This document shows positions 61,356-64,000 of a stretch of 64,000 nt of DNA, piece by piece. Location of the stretch: contig NZ_JACJRE010000008.1 in NCBI RefSeq assembly GCF_014697075.1, forward strand, positions 1-64,000, read 5' to 3'. A program made the translations under genes and the position numbers. The DNA comes from Tolypothrix sp. FACHB-123. GTDB lineage: Bacteria > Cyanobacteriota > Cyanobacteriia > Cyanobacteriales > Nostocaceae. The notes under the pieces are model-generated. The model was given only the letters and a program-made list of their open reading frames with translations. It made no database searches and was not told the origin of the DNA. The stretch's first letter is position 1. Each line of letters opens with the position of its first letter.

Positions 61356-63620
61356 ATGGGCAAGGTAGTCGGCATCGACTTGGGTACAACCAACTCAGTA
61401 GTCGCCGTGATGGAGGGTGGCAAGCCGGTGGTGATTGCCAATGCAGAAGGAATGCGCACAACCCCCTCCGTTGTTGGCTTTAGTAAGGAAGGCGAAAGAG
61501 TTGTCGGACAAATGGCGCGGCGACAAACTGTGCTGAATCCCCAAAATACTTTTTTCGCGGTGAAACGCTTTATTGGGCGGAGATATAGCGAGCTAAATCC
61601 GGAATCGAAGCGGGTACCTTATACTATCCGCAAAGACGAAATCGGTAATATTAAGATTGCTTGTCCCCGGTTAAATAAGGATTTCGCCGCTGAGGAAATT
61701 TCGGCAATGGTGCTGAAAAAATTAGCGGATGATGCTAGTACCTACCTCGGCGAACAAGTTACAGGAGCAGTTATTACAGTTCCTGCTTATTTTAACGATT
61801 CCCAGCGCCAAGCTACTCGCGATGCGGGACGAATTGCTGGTTTAGAAGTGTTGCGGATTCTCAACGAACCGACAGCCGCTTCTTTAGCTTATGGCTTGGA
61901 TCGGGGTAATACGGAAACTATATTGGTATTCGATTTAGGTGGAGGCACATTTGACGTATCGATTTTAGAAGTTGGTGATGGGGTTTTTGAAGTTAAAGCC
62001 ACTAGTGGAGATACGCAATTAGGTGGTAATGATTTTGACAGAAAAATTGTCGATTGGTTAGCAGAGCAATTTTTAGAAGTAGAAGGGGTAGACTTAAGAC
62101 GCGATCGCCAAGCTTTACAACGGCTGATGGAAGCGGCGGAAAAAGCCAAAATTGAGCTTTCTGCTGTGAGCGTCACTGATATTAATTTACCTTTCATCAC
62201 CGCTACTGAAGATGGCCCCAAACATCTAGAAACCCGCATCACTCGCGCCCAATTTGAGGATTTGTGCGGCGATTTGGTAGGACGTTTGCGCACCCCAGTT
62301 AAACGCGCTTTAAAAGATTCTGGTCTTTCACCCACAGATATTGAAGAAGTAGTATTAGTAGGCGGTTCTACACGCATTCCAATGGTGAAGCAGTTAGTGC
62401 GCGATCTCATTGGGATAGAACCGAATGAAAACGTTAACCCCGATGAAGTAGTAGCTGTTGGTGCGGCTATTCAAGCTAGTATTTTGGCTGGGGAACTTAA
62501 AGATGTGCTGCTGTTAGATGTTACGCCGTTATCTGTGGGTTTGGAAACCATTGGCGGTGTGATGAAAAAATTAATTCCCCGCAATACCACCATCCCAGTC
62601 CGCCGTTCTGATATCTTCTCTACATCAGAAAATAACCAAAATACTGTGGAAATCCACGTAGTACAGGGTGAACGGGAAATGGCAGCTAATAACAAGTCTT
62701 TAGGACGGTTTAAGCTGTATGGTATCCCCCCAGCACCGCGAGGGATTCCCCAAATTCAAGTATCATTTGATATTGATGCTAACGGTATTTTACAAGTCAC
62801 AGCTTTAGATAGAACCACTGGTAGAGAACAAAGTATCACTATCCAAGGTGCTTCGACTTTGAGCGAGTCAGAAGTTAACCGGATGATTCAAGAAGCGCAA
62901 AAATACGCCGATATCGACAGAGAACGCAAAGAAAGAGTAGAAAAACGCACTCGCGCTGAGGGATTAATTGGTCAAGCGGAACGCCAACTTAGAGAAGTAG
63001 CGCTAGAATTTGGGATGCAGTTTGCGCGCAGTCGTCGCCAACGCATTGATAATATATCTCGTGAACTGAAGGATGCGTTAAAAGATAATGACGATCGCGG
63101 AATCGATCAAGCTTACGCCGATTTGCAAGATGCTTTGTATGAATTAAACCGGGAAGTCCGCCAGTATTATGCTGAGGACGAAGACGACGATTTATTTGGT
63201 ACAATTCGCGATATCTTCACCGGTGGCGATAAAGAAAAGGAACGGGATTCTCCCAGAGATTCATACTGGAATGATTCTTTTGGTAGGGGAGATTCTACCA
63301 GGGATTATGGCCGAGACTCAAATAGAGACTATGGCAGAGACGCCAACAGAGATTATGGCAGGGATTCTACCAGAGATTATGGTAGAGATACTAACAGAGA
63401 CTATGGCAGAGATTCTACCAGAGACTATGGTAGAGACGCCAACAGAGATTATGGCAGGGATTCTACCAGGGATTATGGCCGAGACTCAAATAGAGACTAT
63501 GGCAGGGATTCTAACAGAGATTATGGGCGAGATAATCGTTCCTCCTCCGATCGCTCTTCGCGCAAACCTCGCCCCAGTTACCAAGATAACTGGGATGATG
63601 ATGATGACGATTGGTTGTAG
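61356..63620 (+). CDS. dnaK: Hsp70 chaperone DnaK with repeat-expanded C-terminal tail
   Basis: A 754-residue Hsp70. The ATPase domain (1-385) starts [19 protein letters not shown] and includes [19 protein letters not shown] and [16 protein letters not shown]. The substrate domain follows ([16 protein letters not shown]). After the helical lid, a tail of about 130 residues contains ten copies of an octapeptide, D-(S/A/T)-(T/N)-R-D-Y-G-R, and ends [11 protein letters not shown]. The canonical EEVD-like end is replaced. The extended tail and a dnaJ directly downstream fit cyanobacterial DnaK3 or a related paralogue; which of the paralogues is uncertain. Confidence 0.93.
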   Translation: MGKVVGIDLGTTNSVVAVMEGGKPVVIANAEGMRTTPSVVGFSKEGERVVGQMARRQTVLNPQNTFFAVKRFIGRRYSELNPESKRVPYTIRKDEIGNIKIACPRLNKDFAAEEISAMVLKKLADDASTYLGEQVTGAVITVPAYFNDSQRQATRDAGRIAGLEVLRILNEPTAASLAYGLDRGNTETILVFDLGGGTFDVSILEVGDGVFEVKATSGDTQLGGNDFDRKIVDWLAEQFLEVEGVDLRRDRQALQRLMEAAEKAKIELSAVSVTDINLPFITATEDGPKHLETRITRAQFEDLCGDLVGRLRTPVKRALKDSGLSPTDIEEVVLVGGSTRIPMVKQLVRDLIGIEPNENVNPDEVVAVGAAIQASILAGELKDVLLLDVTPLSVGLETIGGVMKKLIPRNTTIPVRRSDIFSTSENNQNTVEIHVVQGEREMAANNKSLGRFKLYGIPPAPRGIPQIQVSFDIDANGILQVTALDRTTGREQSITIQGASTLSESEVNRMIQEAQKYADIDRERKERVEKRTRAEGLIGQAERQLREVALEFGMQFARSRRQRIDNISRELKDALKDNDDRGIDQAYADLQDALYELNREVRQYYAEDEDDDLFGTIRDIFTGGDKEKERDSPRDSYWNDSFGRGDSTRDYGRDSNRDYGRDANRDYGRDSTRDYGRDTNRDYGRDSTRDYGRDANRDYGRDSTRDYGRDSNRDYGRDSNRDYGRDNRSSSDRSSRKPRPSYQDNWDDDDDDWL
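63290..63530 (+). repeat. 24-bp coding tandem repeat in dnaK
   Basis: Ten units of 24 bp encode the octapeptide D-x-x-R-D-Y-G-R. Units differ by scattered synonymous and second-position changes, so several rounds of expansion are likely. Confidence 0.92.
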
Positions 63621-63785
63621 TATGCAAATAAGCGAGTGAATTTGCATCAAAATTCGGATTTGGTAATTGGTAATTGGTAATTTGTTATTAGTCAGCATGA
63701 TTGAGCAAAATAGCTGACAACTAACAGCATCCATCACTGATTACCAAAATTTCAAATCTAAAATTTAAAGTTGAATAACTGAACT

Positions 63786-64000
63786 ATGCAAAATTTGCAG
63801 AATTTTCGCGATTATTACGAAATTTTAGGAGTACCTAAAGAAGCCTCAGGAGAGGAGATTAAAAAGGTTTATCGTCGCTTAGCAAGACAGTATCACCCTG
63901 ACTTAAATCCTGGAAACAAAGCAGCTGAGGAGAAATTTAAAGATATTAGCGAAGCGTATGAAGTCCTTTCCGATCCAGCCAAGCGATCGCAGTACGACCA
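63786..64000 (+). CDS. dnaJ: DnaJ chaperone, N-terminal fragment
   Basis: The frame is open from ATG 63786 to the end of the window. The J domain is complete: [36 protein letters not shown] with the HPD motif, and [21 protein letters not shown]. It lies 165 bases after dnaK on the same strand and probably supplies its co-chaperone. The class (zinc-finger type I or type II) cannot be told because the rest is outside the window. Confidence 0.93.
   Translation, partial: MQNLQNFRDYYEILGVPKEASGEEIKKVYRRLARQYHPDLNPGNKAAEEKFKDISEAYEVLSDPAKRSQYD

Overview
The window comes from a filamentous, heterocyst-type cyanobacterium (order Nostocales). The signs are a psbD tail, ycf51, an SLH/OprB-type outer-membrane porin, dense HIP1 octamers (GCGATCGC), heptameric short tandem repeats between genes, and many CHAT, CHASE2 and two-partner-secretion genes. 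The opening order (psbD without psbC, pterin carbinolamine dehydratase, porin) matches what I remember of the alr4548-alr4550 region of Anabaena/Nostoc PCC 7120. No taxon can be fixed without a search.

Layout. 1-3.4 kb: end of a psbD copy, a structured RNA/mini-ORF unit (437-677) with a strong terminator, a carbinolamine dehydratase and a major porin with its own promoter. 3.6-8.8 kb: Rrf2 regulator, cysK, a J-domain protein, a tandem-domain PTPS-like enzyme, then a minus-strand PrsW-like protease and methyltransferase. 9.1-14.7 kb (minus strand): a FG-GAP/RTX protein carrying what looks like a circularly permuted Spherulin-4 domain, a Tat-exported PhoD-like phosphatase and two small membrane proteins. 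15.1-18.8 kb: a vWA/Ro60(TROVE)-like protein preceded by two 85-nt structured elements, then a protein ending in an HTH. 18.9-27.3 kb: a small two-gene retropepsin-like operon, response regulator, AlaC-like aminotransferase plus iron-type dehydrogenase, Ycf51, a secreted Cys-repeat protein, an O-antigen-ligase-type membrane protein and a YaaW-like protein.

28.3-57 kb is one large surface/secretion and signalling locus: one TpsB outer-membrane transporter, six tandem TpsA-type exoproteins (TPS/haemagglutination domain, beta-helix repeats, shared C-terminal signature) and a decayed remnant of a further copy. These are followed by a hybrid histidine kinase (minus strand), a TPR-CHAT protease-like protein, a DUF928 protein with an amplified 22-residue repeat, a CHASE2 hybrid kinase and an overlapping response-regulator kinase. 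The TpsA genes share an upstream GGGAA box about 41 nt before the start. Two of them carry an identical 24-bp in-frame repeat insertion in the signal peptide. A 184-bp MITE-like element lies just upstream of tpsB.

57.9-64 kb: a ComFB-like protein, a DUF3140 gene broken by a single in-frame stop next to its DUF2945 partner, a bestrophin, an M28 peptidase, and dnaK with a repeat-expanded tail followed by the start of dnaJ.

The most unusual signals are the switch-like RNA at 437-677, the paired Y-RNA-like elements ahead of the Ro60-like gene, the permuted Spherulin-4 domain and the TpsA array. All RNA pairings and family assignments were made by eye and from memory; no searches were run.
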